DNA from: a virus | IMG/VR virus record: IMGVR_UViG_3300025674_000451 | Span: 1 to 22,161 of that record | Reading direction: 5' to 3' (one strand) | DNA length: 22,161 bases | In this document: in pieces, positions 6,111-15,072 of the stretch | How positions within the stretch are numbered: the stretch's first letter is position 1 | Layout of the letters: every line of letters begins with the position of its first letter | The notes under the pieces: generated by a model | Database searches by the model: none | What the model was told of the DNA's origin: nothing | Seen by the model: the letters and a program-made list of their open reading frames with translations, nothing else | Translations under genes and position numbers: made by a program

Positions 6111-6116
6111 AAAAAA

Positions 6117-7094
6117 ATGGCTTATTCAGTTGATGAAGCATGGGTAAATCAGTATACGGACAACGTATCTTTATTATCCCAGCAACAAAATTCAGTGTTA
6201 GGTAACACTGGTATTAAAGGTGATGCAACAGGTGAATACAAGTTTTTTGAAAGAATTGACTCAGTTTCAATGTCAGCAAAAACTTCATCTAATTTAGCAA
6301 CATCATTCACAGATGTAACACACGAGAAACGTGCAGTTACTTTTAGTGATTACGTAATCAACTTCTACTCTGATATGAGAGATGCAAAAAGAATGTTAAT
6401 TGACGTTCAAAGCCCTTATGTTAGAGATGCAGTTGCAGCGTGGAATAGACAGATTGACAGCACAATCAATACAGCATTATTAGGTGCAGCGACTACAGGT
6501 TCAGGTGTAGGTGCAGCATTTACTTCTACTGCATTTGCTACTGCTACTCAAACTGTTGACGTATTGTTCCAAAGTGGAGATCCTATTGGTGCAGGTAACG
6601 GTACTGGTACTTATGGTACTAACACAGGTTTAACACTAGCTAAAATCTTAAAAGCTAGAGCTGTGTTACAACAAAACCATGCAGTACAACCAGGCGACAA
6701 TATCTATTGTATTATCGGCCCTGACGAGGAAATTGATTTATACGGTATTAACGAATTTAAATCAATCGACTTTAATGACGAAAGACCATACACATTAGGT
6801 ATTGACCCAGCAGGTTACATTGGTACTTTCTTAGGAGTAGATTTCTTAAGATATACTGGTTTAACTGAGACTGACCCAGCATCAGCATCTAACCACTACA
6901 GAAGTTGTTTAATGTACACTTCATCTGGTTTAGGGATCGTTAAAGGTGATGCACCTCAAGTAATGATCGCACCTAACCCTGAGAGAAACATGGCATTAAC
7001 AATCCACGTAGAAGGTAGTGTTGGAGCGGTTCGTGTTGAGGAGAAAAAGGTAGTTGAAATCAGAACATCATCTGGTATAACTGACCCTTCGTAG
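6117..7094 (+). CDS. Major capsid protein
   Basis: This 325-aa protein follows the scaffold gene and should form the icosahedral shell. It begins MAYSVDEAWVNQYTDNV. It contains an N-terminal helix and glutamine-rich stretch (LLSQQQNSVLG, about 19-29), a middle region with SDMRDAKRMLIDVQSPYVRDAV (about 85-106), a Gly/Thr-rich loop (about 152-176) and a C-terminal beta-rich domain ending in NPERNMALTIHVEGSVGAVR. This fits the podoviral capsid family with the HK97 fold, which I infer from pattern and position. No cleavage site or N-terminal prodomain is apparent, so scaffold is supplied in trans. A dedicated leader with repeats and a strong ribosome site separates it from the scaffold gene. The tubular A gene starts one base after its stop. 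Confidence 0.92.
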   Translation: MAYSVDEAWVNQYTDNVSLLSQQQNSVLGNTGIKGDATGEYKFFERIDSVSMSAKTSSNLATSFTDVTHEKRAVTFSDYVINFYSDMRDAKRMLIDVQSPYVRDAVAAWNRQIDSTINTALLGAATTGSGVGAAFTSTAFATATQTVDVLFQSGDPIGAGNGTGTYGTNTGLTLAKILKARAVLQQNHAVQPGDNIYCIIGPDEEIDLYGINEFKSIDFNDERPYTLGIDPAGYIGTFLGVDFLRYTGLTETDPASASNHYRSCLMYTSSGLGIVKGDAPQVMIAPNPERNMALTIHVEGSVGAVRVEEKKVVEIRTSSGITDPS

Positions 7095-7095
7095 T

Positions 7096-7680
7096 ATGAG
7101 TAGCTCAATATCAAAGCTAACGGTTTACAACTTGGCCCTTGCAGAATTAGAGCAAGGGCCGATTGTGAGCCTTGCAAGCGACAATCAAAATGTCAAAACT
7201 TTAAACAACGCTTATGAATTAGCGTTACGCACTTGTTTAAAATCTCGTAACTGGGATTTTGCTACAACATTTGCAACATTGGTTTTAATCTCAGATGCAG
7301 ACAACATTACACCATTCGCATATCAGTACGCATTGCCTGTTGATTTTCTTGAGATACAAAAGATATATGATTCTGACAATAAGCGAGTGGATTATATTCG
7401 CACCGCAGATGGATTATATACAGACGCTTCTCCTGCTTATTTGCAGTATACAAAATATTTTGAAGATTATTCACAATTTGATGAGAATTTTATTGAATTA
7501 ATCTCAATGACATTAGCAGAATTTTGTGCAGCAGAAATTACAGGTGATTTAAACAAGCAAGATTTTATTAGTAAAAAGAATGATAGGTTAGATGCAATCG
7601 CTGCATCTAAGTCAGTAGGTCGAACACGTAAGCACTACAATATTGATGATGGTTCGAGCTATATATTTAATAGGTATTAA
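7096..7680 (+). CDS. Tail tubular protein A (gp11-like adaptor)
   Basis: This 194-aa protein should form the ring joining portal and nozzle in short-tailed phages. Family-like features are the opening SKLTVYNLALAELEQGPI, the pair NAYELALRTCLKSRNWDFAT (about 38-57), and PFAYQYALPVDFLEIQKIY (about 73-91) followed by a beta segment. A helical C-terminal half contains LAEFCAAEITGDLNKQ, and the protein ends on an aromatic tail. Length equals T7 gp11. The ATG lies one base after the capsid stop and has no clear ribosome site, so translation is probably coupled to the capsid gene. A strong hairpin lies in its first 30 codons. Confidence 0.9.
   Translation: MSSSISKLTVYNLALAELEQGPIVSLASDNQNVKTLNNAYELALRTCLKSRNWDFATTFATLVLISDADNITPFAYQYALPVDFLEIQKIYDSDNKRVDYIRTADGLYTDASPAYLQYTKYFEDYSQFDENFIELISMTLAEFCAAEITGDLNKQDFISKKNDRLDAIAASKSVGRTRKHYNIDDGSSYIFNRY
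7134..7160 (+). repeat. GC-rich hairpin just after the capsid gene
   Basis: GGCCCTTGC (7134-7142) pairs perfectly with GCAAGGGCC (7152-7160) around a nine-base loop. It begins 39 bases after the capsid stop, inside tubular A. A second dyad follows at once: GATTGT (7161-7166) with ACAATC (7181-7186), enclosing the palindrome CTTGCAAG (7171-7178). No T tract follows, so it is not a classical intrinsic terminator. Its position matches where T7 places its late terminator between genes 10 and 11, so partial termination, or a stable 3' end protecting capsid mRNA, is possible. Confidence 0.6.
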
Positions 7681-7682
7681 TT

Positions 7683-10007
7683 ATGGCTGAACAAGGTAGC
7701 GTTACCACCAGTTTCGTAGCAGGTAAAACACCGCAAAGAATGAAGGGTCGTTACGATCACCCTTTGTATGTTAGTGGTGCAGAAGAATTATTAAATGTAA
7801 TCGCTACCCCAGGCGGTTCATTAATTCGCAGACCAGGTTGTGAAACAATTATAGACACAGGTACGATAGCTTACAGTAGCCGTATGATACCTTTTCACGA
7901 CCCTAATAACAATGGTGCATTAATATTTTTTGAGCCAGATAACAATGTAAAAGTTTATCAAAATGATGTGCAAGTTTTAAATGTCGCTCACAATATTCCA
8001 AATGGTCTTGTACCAATAGATGAGATGGATTATGTGCAGGTACGTGATTACATATTTTTCACGCATAAAACCTTTGCACCAAAGATGATCGTTAAAGAAC
8101 GAATAGAAACTTTAGAAGGCAATGGTACTCTAACTGAATTTGATTACCCTTATGTAGTAGTTGATACAACTGATATAGAAGTTAGAGTAGATGATGTTCT
8201 AAAAACATTGACAACTGATTATACGATTACAACTTTTGATAAAGTTGATGGTCAATTTGAAGGTATTAGAATTACTTTTGTAACAGCTCCTACAAATGGT
8301 GCTGTAGTAGAGATTAAGCGCAAATGGAGTTTTCATAATTACCCAAACTTAGATGGCCCCTGGGAAAGAGAGAACACTGATAACACATTAAAAGTTGCAG
8401 TACATAGTGCAGCTAGTGGTAGTGCTGACGAGGGTTATTACGGTACAGCAATTTTAAAAGGTGTAACCAGAAAGGGTGGTGCATTAAAAGCTTGGCTAAA
8501 CGATTCATGGGTTGGTCGCCAGATGCGAGTTTGGAGTGATGAGTCAAATGAAGAACAATATGCAACGATCACATTTGACAGTGTAGATACCTCTAAAACT
8601 AAGTACAATGTTACTATTTCAGAAATTTATAGGATAGCAGATTTATCTACAACAGTAGCAACATACGCACCACGTACAAAGCGTTGGGCATTAGCTGCTT
8701 GGTATGAGGGACAGTATCCAGAAGTGGTTGGTGTACATCAAGATAGCTTATGGTTTGGTCGTGGTAATGATAGATGGAAGACAATATCAGGAAGTTTATT
8801 TACATTTAGTCCAAGTCTACCTGACGATCAAGGCGTTTATCAAATAACAGCAGATTCAGGAATTTCAATTACAGGAAGCGATCCTGTATCTACTAACCCT
8901 TCATGGTTATTTGGTGATAAAGTTTTGTTTTCTGCTACTAACGCAGCACAAATGATTATTCAAGGCGGATCAACTTTCGGTGCTATCGCTCCTAGCACCG
9001 TTTCTATTTTGAAGCAAAGTACAATAGGTGCTGCAAAGATTAAACCAGTTGCAAGAAATGATTTATATTTTGTTGATAACTATAGGCAAAACATATATAA
9101 ATTTGAATATAAATTTCAAAGATCATCATTTGTCGCTGACAAAATAAACCAATATGACGATTTACTTTTTGAAAAGTACATTAGAAAAATGTGTTTAATC
9201 AAACAGCCTTTTCACATGCTTTGGTGTTTAATGGAAGATTTTAGTTTGGTGTGCTTAACCATCAATGAGACTGATAATGTTTTTGCACCTACTGTATTTA
9301 CTGGGTTGCAAGCAATAGATATTACAGTTATAGAGCAATCAGATGGGACAGAAGATATTTATATTTTAACGAACGAGGGTAAATTAGCTAAGTTTGGTGA
9401 TTTCATCACAGCAGAAGGCGAGCGTAATTTAAGAGTGAATATTGGTAGCGAGCCTCTTTTAATACTACCAAGTGGTTCTTATTACTTGAGAAACAATACA
9501 CTTGATTCTAAAAGAGAGTTCTTAACAGATTTTGCAACAAGTTACAACGGTGGCACATCTATTGATTTAAACACAATTTTAAGCACTCAGGTTGTAGTTG
9601 ATGATAGTAATTATGAAAACTGGAAATATAGCTCTACAAGTAAAACGGTAACACCTACCAATAAATATGAAGTTGGTACACCTTTTAGCGTAGGGATTAC
9701 AACCAATCAGATTAATACAGTACAAGGTAGTTTAACGGATATAAACCGCAGTAAGAAATTAAAGAAAGCTTATTTCAATTTAGATAAAACATTGAACTTT
9801 AAAGTTAAAGAAGTAGATAATAGTGATTATGAAGAAGTTAAGATTCGTGAGGGGCTAAGTGATTTATCTGAACCACCAGCAACTTACACAGGGTTAAAGA
9901 AGTTCAACTTACATGGTAATAAGAAAACATCAGTACAGTTACAATTTACTCAAGATGAGTCAGTACCATTTACGTTAAACTCTATAGTCTATGAGTACGA
10001 AATATAG
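7683..10007 (+). CDS. Tail tubular protein B (gp12-like nozzle)
   Basis: This 774-aa protein should form the tail nozzle. Length is close to T7 gp12 (about 790 aa). The N-terminus has the family pattern: SVTTSFVAGKTPQR, then YDHPLYVSGAEELLN and GGSLIRRPGCETI (about 40-58), the region where this family describes mapping of defaulted tail contacts. The centre is beta-rich, with DYIFFTHKTFAPKMIV (about 121-136), YPEVVGVHQDSLWFGR (about 347-362) and PSLPDDQGVYQITAD. The C-terminal part is beta propeller-like and ends FTLNSIVYEYEI. The start follows the tubular A stop by two bases. The 3' end overlaps the next gene by 17 bp. It would stand below tubular A and hold the fibres. Confidence 0.92.
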   Translation: MAEQGSVTTSFVAGKTPQRMKGRYDHPLYVSGAEELLNVIATPGGSLIRRPGCETIIDTGTIAYSSRMIPFHDPNNNGALIFFEPDNNVKVYQNDVQVLNVAHNIPNGLVPIDEMDYVQVRDYIFFTHKTFAPKMIVKERIETLEGNGTLTEFDYPYVVVDTTDIEVRVDDVLKTLTTDYTITTFDKVDGQFEGIRITFVTAPTNGAVVEIKRKWSFHNYPNLDGPWERENTDNTLKVAVHSAASGSADEGYYGTAILKGVTRKGGALKAWLNDSWVGRQMRVWSDESNEEQYATITFDSVDTSKTKYNVTISEIYRIADLSTTVATYAPRTKRWALAAWYEGQYPEVVGVHQDSLWFGRGNDRWKTISGSLFTFSPSLPDDQGVYQITADSGISITGSDPVSTNPSWLFGDKVLFSATNAAQMIIQGGSTFGAIAPSTVSILKQSTIGAAKIKPVARNDLYFVDNYRQNIYKFEYKFQRSSFVADKINQYDDLLFEKYIRKMCLIKQPFHMLWCLMEDFSLVCLTINETDNVFAPTVFTGLQAIDITVIEQSDGTEDIYILTNEGKLAKFGDFITAEGERNLRVNIGSEPLLILPSGSYYLRNNTLDSKREFLTDFATSYNGGTSIDLNTILSTQVVVDDSNYENWKYSSTSKTVTPTNKYEVGTPFSVGITTNQINTVQGSLTDINRSKKLKKAYFNLDKTLNFKVKEVDNSDYEEVKIREGLSDLSEPPATYTGLKKFNLHGNKKTSVQLQFTQDESVPFTLNSIVYEYEI

Positions 10008-10356
10008 AGTAAGGTTTGCTAGTAAAGAAGATATCTTGTTTACAAGACAACAGAAATTTATTTATCGGTGTAATATTGAGCCGTATGTTTCTTTGTACTT
10101 AACAGATGGTAAAGAGTACGTTTTATTAACTTACTTTATGCGTAGTTGTACTTTAAGTTTTATCAAGAGCGCAGAGCTTGATCGTGGTTTTGCTTTATAC
10201 GTGGCACGCACTTGTCGGAATGTCCTACAAGAATTTAACGAAAAAGTTTATGCATGGGTGTCAAAAAAGGATTTAAGGGCTAATAAATTTATACAGTTCT
10301 TAGGTTTTAGTCCTGTTTTTGAGAAAAAGGGTTATTATAAATATATATGGCAGTAG
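9991..10356 (+). CDS. gp13-like small protein with GNAT-like C-terminus
   Basis: The gene encodes 121 aa starting MSTKYRVRFASKEDILF. The ending NKFIQFLGFSPVFEKKGYYKYIW has the pattern of the last strand-helix unit of GNAT acetyltransferases, where a helix precedes LGF and a beta bulge. The acetyl-CoA loop (Q/R-x-x-G-x-G/A) is not recognisable, so catalysis is doubtful. Podoviruses commonly encode such a protein after tubular B; T7 gp13 is the positional counterpart and assists virion morphogenesis. It overlaps the preceding gene by 17 bp and the following one by 10 bp, with no Shine-Dalgarno, indicating coupled translation. A structural or assembly role is more likely than an enzyme. Confidence 0.65.
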   Translation: MSTKYRVRFASKEDILFTRQQKFIYRCNIEPYVSLYLTDGKEYVLLTYFMRSCTLSFIKSAELDRGFALYVARTCRNVLQEFNEKVYAWVSKKDLRANKFIQFLGFSPVFEKKGYYKYIWQ

Positions 10357-10799
10357 CAACAGCAGCACTAGCAGCAGTAGCAGCAGTAGGCAATATAATT
10401 GGCGGCATAAGGAGAGGCGTTCAAGCAAGACGAAACGCTAAGTTTATGCGCTTGGTTTTACAAGAGCAAAGAAAAATAAATGACAGCTTATATGCAAGAA
10501 AGATCAGGCAAGAAGTTGGTTCAGATTTAGTTAGTGCAGCCGCTCGTGGTGTTGCACAAACAGGCACTACACTAGATACAGTGTTTAATGAAGCATTTAG
10601 TTTACAACAGCAAAGAGTTATTAAGAATAAAGAATTAGCTTTAAGTGCGCTTAGGGCAGAAATGGAAGGTTCTCAATTTGCACAATCTGCATTTGCACAA
10701 GGGTTAGGTGGTGCATTGCAATCAGGTTATACAGGTTTCAAAGCTTATCAAGAGCAAAAAATGATAGAACAAGCGCAAGCAGATAGAGGTAGTTTATAA
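10347..10799 (+). CDS. Internal virion protein, gp14-like
   Basis: This 150-aa protein has an Ala/Gly-rich hydrophobic N-terminus (ATAALAAVAAVGNIIGGI, about 3-20) followed by basic residues (RRGVQARRNAK). Next comes a long helix (about 30-55), then a conserved-looking SAAARGVAQTGTTLDTVFNEA (about 64-85), and finally a helical Gln/Ala-rich end. In T7, gp14 is an ejected protein that makes the outer-membrane channel for DNA entry, and the hydrophobic N-terminus here suits that. It is shorter than T7 gp14 (196 aa). The start overlaps the gp13-like gene, and the next gene begins one base after its stop. Assignment rests on order, size and hydropathy. Confidence 0.75.
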   Translation: MAVATAALAAVAAVGNIIGGIRRGVQARRNAKFMRLVLQEQRKINDSLYARKIRQEVGSDLVSAAARGVAQTGTTLDTVFNEAFSLQQQRVIKNKELALSALRAEMEGSQFAQSAFAQGLGGALQSGYTGFKAYQEQKMIEQAQADRGSL

Positions 10800-10800
10800 G

Positions 10801-12972
10801 ATGGCAGGAAGACCAGGGACAGATATATTTCAAGCGATCGGGCAAGTAGCAGGTGGTGTAGCAAGACAAGAACTATCTGACTTGCAGCAGTTACGCAGGC
10901 AAGAAGAAGCTTTAACTGCTATTGAATTATCAAATCAATTTGATACTGATAACAATAACTGGTTAATAGATAAAGACGAAAACTATACTTATGATGGTAA
11001 CTTAACGGCTGATGCTGAAAGATATTTTAATGAGCGTGAAAATGCTTTAATAAACGGCTTACAAAGTAAGAATGTGCAAAGGCAAATGAAAGGTGCATTA
11101 TCAAGAAGCAAAAAAAATTTTTTAAACAAAGCACAGGCACTAGAAGCAACAAAGCATTTAGATTATCAAAAGACTTTATGGTCAACTGGTGAACAAAATG
11201 CAGCTTCGCAGATACAAGCAAACAAGGGTGATCTAAGTATATTGCAAGAGCAAATAGCAATATTTGAAACTAATAAAGAAGATTACACAGATCCAGTTAG
11301 ACAAAAATTATTACCAGCAACAAAAGGTGATTTATCTAAATTAACTTTAGATAGTCGAATGAACGATATTGAGCTACGTATCGCAAAGGGTGAGCTAAGT
11401 CCAGAAGATGCTTTAACCGACATAGAAATATATGAACAATCAATACTTAGACAAGCTAGTGTGTATGGTTTAGATGCAGATGATGTTCGTATTTATGGTG
11501 ATAAGATTGCAACATTTAAAAAGTCATTACTGACTAAAGGTGCTAAAGCTTACAAAAACTCTATTAACACTCAAGTAGAGTCTTTTGAGAATTTAATAAA
11601 TAATGGTCAAGAGTCGCCATATAATCCAAATTATCTAGCTTTAAAACAACAACAAATTGCACTTGACCCAGAAAAAGCAGCAGAAAAAAGTAAAGACTAT
11701 GCTGTTCTTGTTGGTAATTATAACGCTACTACATTAGCTAGTAATGGTGATATAGAAGAATTAACTCAATATCAAAATGAATTACAGCAACAGTACAGAA
11801 GTTCTAAGGGCAAAGTAAGTCCAGTAGAAGAAGATATTTTATTTACTAACTACACAGTAGCGCAAGAAAAATTAAGAGAAGCAAATAAATTAATAAGAAC
11901 CAATCAAGGTGAGCTTTTTAAAGATAGTGAAACCGCAAAGAGTGTATTAAGACAAGAGGGGGTTGTAGGGTATTTTAACTGGGCAGCAGCTAAATCGAAT
12001 GAGTATGCACCTCTGCACAACTTTAGACCTCTTACACCAAACATGATTGAAGATATTAGCTTGCAAATTCAATCAACAGCAGCATCAGGTGATTTTGCTT
12101 TACTTAGACAAACAATGACAAGCCTAGTAGATACTTTTGATGAACCAATAATGGCTTACGGTAATGTTAGTGGTGCTAAGATTTTAAAAGATAATTTATT
12201 GTATCACTTTGCACAAAAAGCAAGTTCTAACAAGGCTGACAAAGACCCTTTTAGTTTAGATGAAAAGTACACAATGTTGTTGCCATACAGCAAAGAATTA
12301 ACTCCTATTGAATTTGACCAATCAATTAGGTATCTATCAGCAGAAACACCTTTACTTGATAAAGACGTGCAAGAAAAAAATACTATTCAAGAAGGTATCG
12401 CAAAAGAAATTATCCCATTTTTACAAGCAAGAAACGGTAGAAGTGATGTATTGTTTCCACCAGAACTTGCCTTGCAACCTTTATTAACAGAAATAGCTTA
12501 TGGTCATTATGAGCTTAGCAGAAAAAGAAATGCTAAGGATAGTGCGAAATGGGCTATTGAAACATTTTTAAAACGAGATACAAAAGTAGTTAATACTGGA
12601 ATGGGTGAGACAGTTGTATCAAAAGATATCAGTAGAGATGTTTTATTGGTTTTACAAAGTAGGCAGGGTACAGGTAATTTTGCATTACAAGAATTAACAA
12701 AGAAAAATCCAGATGTAGAGTTTGCAGACGTTTATCAAATTGAGGGCTATGACATAAGCGGTAAGGTATTTAAAAAAGCAATAGAAAACAATTCACAATT
12801 AGTAGATGTAGGTAGCGATAAATATCAGCTTTACGTAGGTTTTCAAGATCAAAGACTTCCTTTATTAGAGAAAGGTACAAAGACACCAGTCATTTTTTCT
12901 AAAGAAGAAATTGAAAAATATAAAAGAGAAGTAAGGTCAAAACAAACTTTTGGTGCTGGTGGAATGTTGTAA
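10801..12972 (+). CDS. Internal virion protein, gp15-like (723 aa)
   Basis: This is a large, almost wholly helical, charged and Gln-rich protein with no signal peptide or membrane span. After a short opening (MAGRPGTDIFQAIGQVAGGV) come long helical repeats rich in Gln, Lys, Glu and Ala (about 30-400), then a more mixed C-terminal half ending in a basic tail with GAGGML. T7 gp15 (747 aa) is the helical core protein that is ejected with gp16 to build the periplasmic DNA conduit. Length, composition and position after the gp14-like gene match. I see no enzyme motif. It starts one base after the previous stop, with a weak GAGGT site about eleven bases upstream, and ends three bases before the next gene. 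Confidence 0.75.
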   Translation: MAGRPGTDIFQAIGQVAGGVARQELSDLQQLRRQEEALTAIELSNQFDTDNNNWLIDKDENYTYDGNLTADAERYFNERENALINGLQSKNVQRQMKGALSRSKKNFLNKAQALEATKHLDYQKTLWSTGEQNAASQIQANKGDLSILQEQIAIFETNKEDYTDPVRQKLLPATKGDLSKLTLDSRMNDIELRIAKGELSPEDALTDIEIYEQSILRQASVYGLDADDVRIYGDKIATFKKSLLTKGAKAYKNSINTQVESFENLINNGQESPYNPNYLALKQQQIALDPEKAAEKSKDYAVLVGNYNATTLASNGDIEELTQYQNELQQQYRSSKGKVSPVEEDILFTNYTVAQEKLREANKLIRTNQGELFKDSETAKSVLRQEGVVGYFNWAAAKSNEYAPLHNFRPLTPNMIEDISLQIQSTAASGDFALLRQTMTSLVDTFDEPIMAYGNVSGAKILKDNLLYHFAQKASSNKADKDPFSLDEKYTMLLPYSKELTPIEFDQSIRYLSAETPLLDKDVQEKNTIQEGIAKEIIPFLQARNGRSDVLFPPELALQPLLTEIAYGHYELSRKRNAKDSAKWAIETFLKRDTKVVNTGMGETVVSKDISRDVLLVLQSRQGTGNFALQELTKKNPDVEFADVYQIEGYDISGKVFKKAIENNSQLVDVGSDKYQLYVGFQDQRLPLLEKGTKTPVIFSKEEIEKYKREVRSKQTFGAGGML

Positions 12973-12975
12973 AAG

Positions 12976-15072
12976 ATGAAAAACCCTTTACTAGATGTAA
13001 CAACTTATACAGATAGAGAGATACAAACTCGTGGTGATTTATTAGACTTACCGCCATCAATGGAACTTGGTGCAATACATGGCCGAGCTGCTGATGAGTC
13101 AATTAATACATCTATTGTAAACTTTGCTAAAAAACAAGTAGCAAAGGTTACTGAGCAAAAGATTAGCGTAGAAGAAGCTAATAAACAATATGGTATTAAA
13201 GGTTTAGTAGAATTTGATGAACCACAATATCCAAGCGTTGCACAAAGGGTACAAAAAAACAAAGTACAACAAGCACAAAGACAAGCAATCTTACAACAAG
13301 ATTCTTTTGATAATAATGTAGGCTCAGTTATTGGAATGGGTGCAGTAGGCATAGGTACTGGTCTTGCAATGGATCCGACTGTATTACTAGCATTTGCAAC
13401 ACCAGTAGGAGTTGCAGCAGGTGGTCGTTTATTAACATCTATATCTGTGCCACAAAAAATGAAAAATTTTGCAGGTGCAGTACAAGCAATAACAAAGACT
13501 AAGGGGATACAAAATGCTATTCGTTTAGCAGATAAAGCAACAACACTAAAAACTACTTTTGGTACTGGTGCATTAAGAACAGGGTTAGCAGTAGGAGCAG
13601 AGTTTGCGGTTACTGAACCATTTGCATATTGGAACGCACAAGAGAATGGCTATGACTATGATGTATTAATGAACACAGGTTTTGCACTAGGTTTAACAGG
13701 TGCAGCAGCAGGTATCGGTGGTTATTTATTTAAAAATGCTGTTAAGGCAGATTTAAAAAGTTTTAAAGGTATAACAGAATTTACATCTTCATTTTCAAAA
13801 GCAGCAGTAGCCGCAAAGAGTGCAACGCCATTAATAGGTTATCGTGTAGCAAGCACTTTAGAAATGGTTGATAATGCAGTAGCAAAAAACATATTATCAG
13901 AAAATATTTATGCACAATTAATGGCAAAAGCAACTGACGACTTAGTTACAGGTCGACCGTTAGAAACAGATTTTATTCTTGCAGCAATGAGAGTTGACCA
14001 AACAGGTAGAGTTACCAAAAGGTTTTATGACGAATTAATATCTGGTGAGTTAGATAAATTTTTAACAGATAGTCAAAAACAATATTTCTTAAATAGCCGT
14101 TTTATAGATGAAGACCTTGTGGAAACCACAAACTTTAAAAAGTTTATTACTCAAGATCTAGGTGCTTTAGACAATTACGCTAGAAATGCAGATGATGTTA
14201 CATTAGCTAGGCAATTAAATTTAGAGGGAGCAACTCCTAAAAAAATCAATGCACGTATAAGCAGTGTGGCAAAATTACAAAACAGTGTTCAAAAAGAATT
14301 AGCGCAAGTTTTAGACAACATTAAATTACTTGAAACACAAATAGGAGTAGGTACTGCAAAAGCAAAAAGACTTGCTAAACAAAATTTAGAAAAACTTGTT
14401 ACTAAAAGAGATGAGCTTTATAAGCAAGTAAACGATTTTGATTTAGAGTTACAAAAGACACAAACCTTACAGCGACAAGTTTTAGTAGATGAGCTTGAGT
14501 TATATTTCGATCAAGCAAAACTTAAGACTGTAAAAGAATTAGATTATAATGATTTTAAAAATGAAGTTTTAGAAATTGCTAATAGATTAAAAAACAAAAA
14601 ATATCCAAGCATAGATAAGTTTGGTACTTTAACAGAAGACACCAAAGTAGACATAGCAAGATTGTTTTATTTAATGAAACCAGAAGATGTTTATGGTTTA
14701 TCAATAAAAGATTTAGCTAAAAACATTGATGAGTTAGATACATTTGATGCTTTTCAAAAACATAACTTTAGATCACAAGTTGAAGAAATGCCTTATGAGC
14801 AAGCTGAAAGTATTTTAAAAGAAAATATTGCAGATGTTGATACACCAGTTGCAAGAAAACTAGATGAGATTCTATCAAAACCAGAAGCACAAAAAGCTCC
14901 AGAGTTAAAAATAGAAGATTTAGATAGAGAAGTTGAAGATTTAAAATTGCAGGTATCACCAGAAAGTTTGAAAGATTTTGAAGCAGTATCAAAACAGATT
15001 GATGATGAAGTTATAAACCAAGAAAAAGTATTAGATGGTTTAATTCAATGTAGATTAAAGGGAGCTTTATAA
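12976..15072 (+). CDS. Large internal virion protein, first half of a gp16-like pair
   Basis: This 698-aa protein has a charged N-terminal region (1-110, including ISVEEANKQYGIKGL, a pattern I associate with podoviral internal virion proteins). Two Gly/Ala-rich hydrophobic segments follow, at about 116-153 and 236-252, which could insert in a membrane. Next come a mixed region, a strong coiled coil at about 428-515, and an acidic C-terminus. No transglycosylase (SLT) motif such as a catalytic Glu before GLMQ is seen, unlike the N-terminus of T7 gp16. The gene ends in a TAATG overlap with the next gene. Together they total 1,551 aa, close to or larger than a single gp16-type protein. It probably travels into the host with the DNA. 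Confidence 0.68.
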   Translation: MKNPLLDVTTYTDREIQTRGDLLDLPPSMELGAIHGRAADESINTSIVNFAKKQVAKVTEQKISVEEANKQYGIKGLVEFDEPQYPSVAQRVQKNKVQQAQRQAILQQDSFDNNVGSVIGMGAVGIGTGLAMDPTVLLAFATPVGVAAGGRLLTSISVPQKMKNFAGAVQAITKTKGIQNAIRLADKATTLKTTFGTGALRTGLAVGAEFAVTEPFAYWNAQENGYDYDVLMNTGFALGLTGAAAGIGGYLFKNAVKADLKSFKGITEFTSSFSKAAVAAKSATPLIGYRVASTLEMVDNAVAKNILSENIYAQLMAKATDDLVTGRPLETDFILAAMRVDQTGRVTKRFYDELISGELDKFLTDSQKQYFLNSRFIDEDLVETTNFKKFITQDLGALDNYARNADDVTLARQLNLEGATPKKINARISSVAKLQNSVQKELAQVLDNIKLLETQIGVGTAKAKRLAKQNLEKLVTKRDELYKQVNDFDLELQKTQTLQRQVLVDELELYFDQAKLKTVKELDYNDFKNEVLEIANRLKNKKYPSIDKFGTLTEDTKVDIARLFYLMKPEDVYGLSIKDLAKNIDELDTFDAFQKHNFRSQVEEMPYEQAESILKENIADVDTPVARKLDEILSKPEAQKAPELKIEDLDREVEDLKLQVSPESLKDFEAVSKQIDDEVINQEKVLDGLIQCRLKGAL
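15057..15064 (+). promoter_or_regulatory. Ribosome binding site of the second gp16-like gene
   Basis: AAAGGGAG at 15057-15064 lies seven bases before ATG 15072. It supports real independent initiation at the TAATG junction over a sequencing error splitting one gene. Confidence 0.65.

Noticed and set aside
7040-7062. A-rich slippery-looking site near the capsid 3' end, as in the T7 10A/10B frameshift
   Set aside because: The run is G AAA AAG and not a canonical A AAA AAG in frame, and a -1 shift meets a stop within three codons, so no useful extension results.
7295-7501. Overlapping + frame inside tubular A
   Set aside because: It is an alternate frame fully inside a well-supported gene, with an Ile/Leu-rich composition typical of out-of-frame AT-rich DNA.
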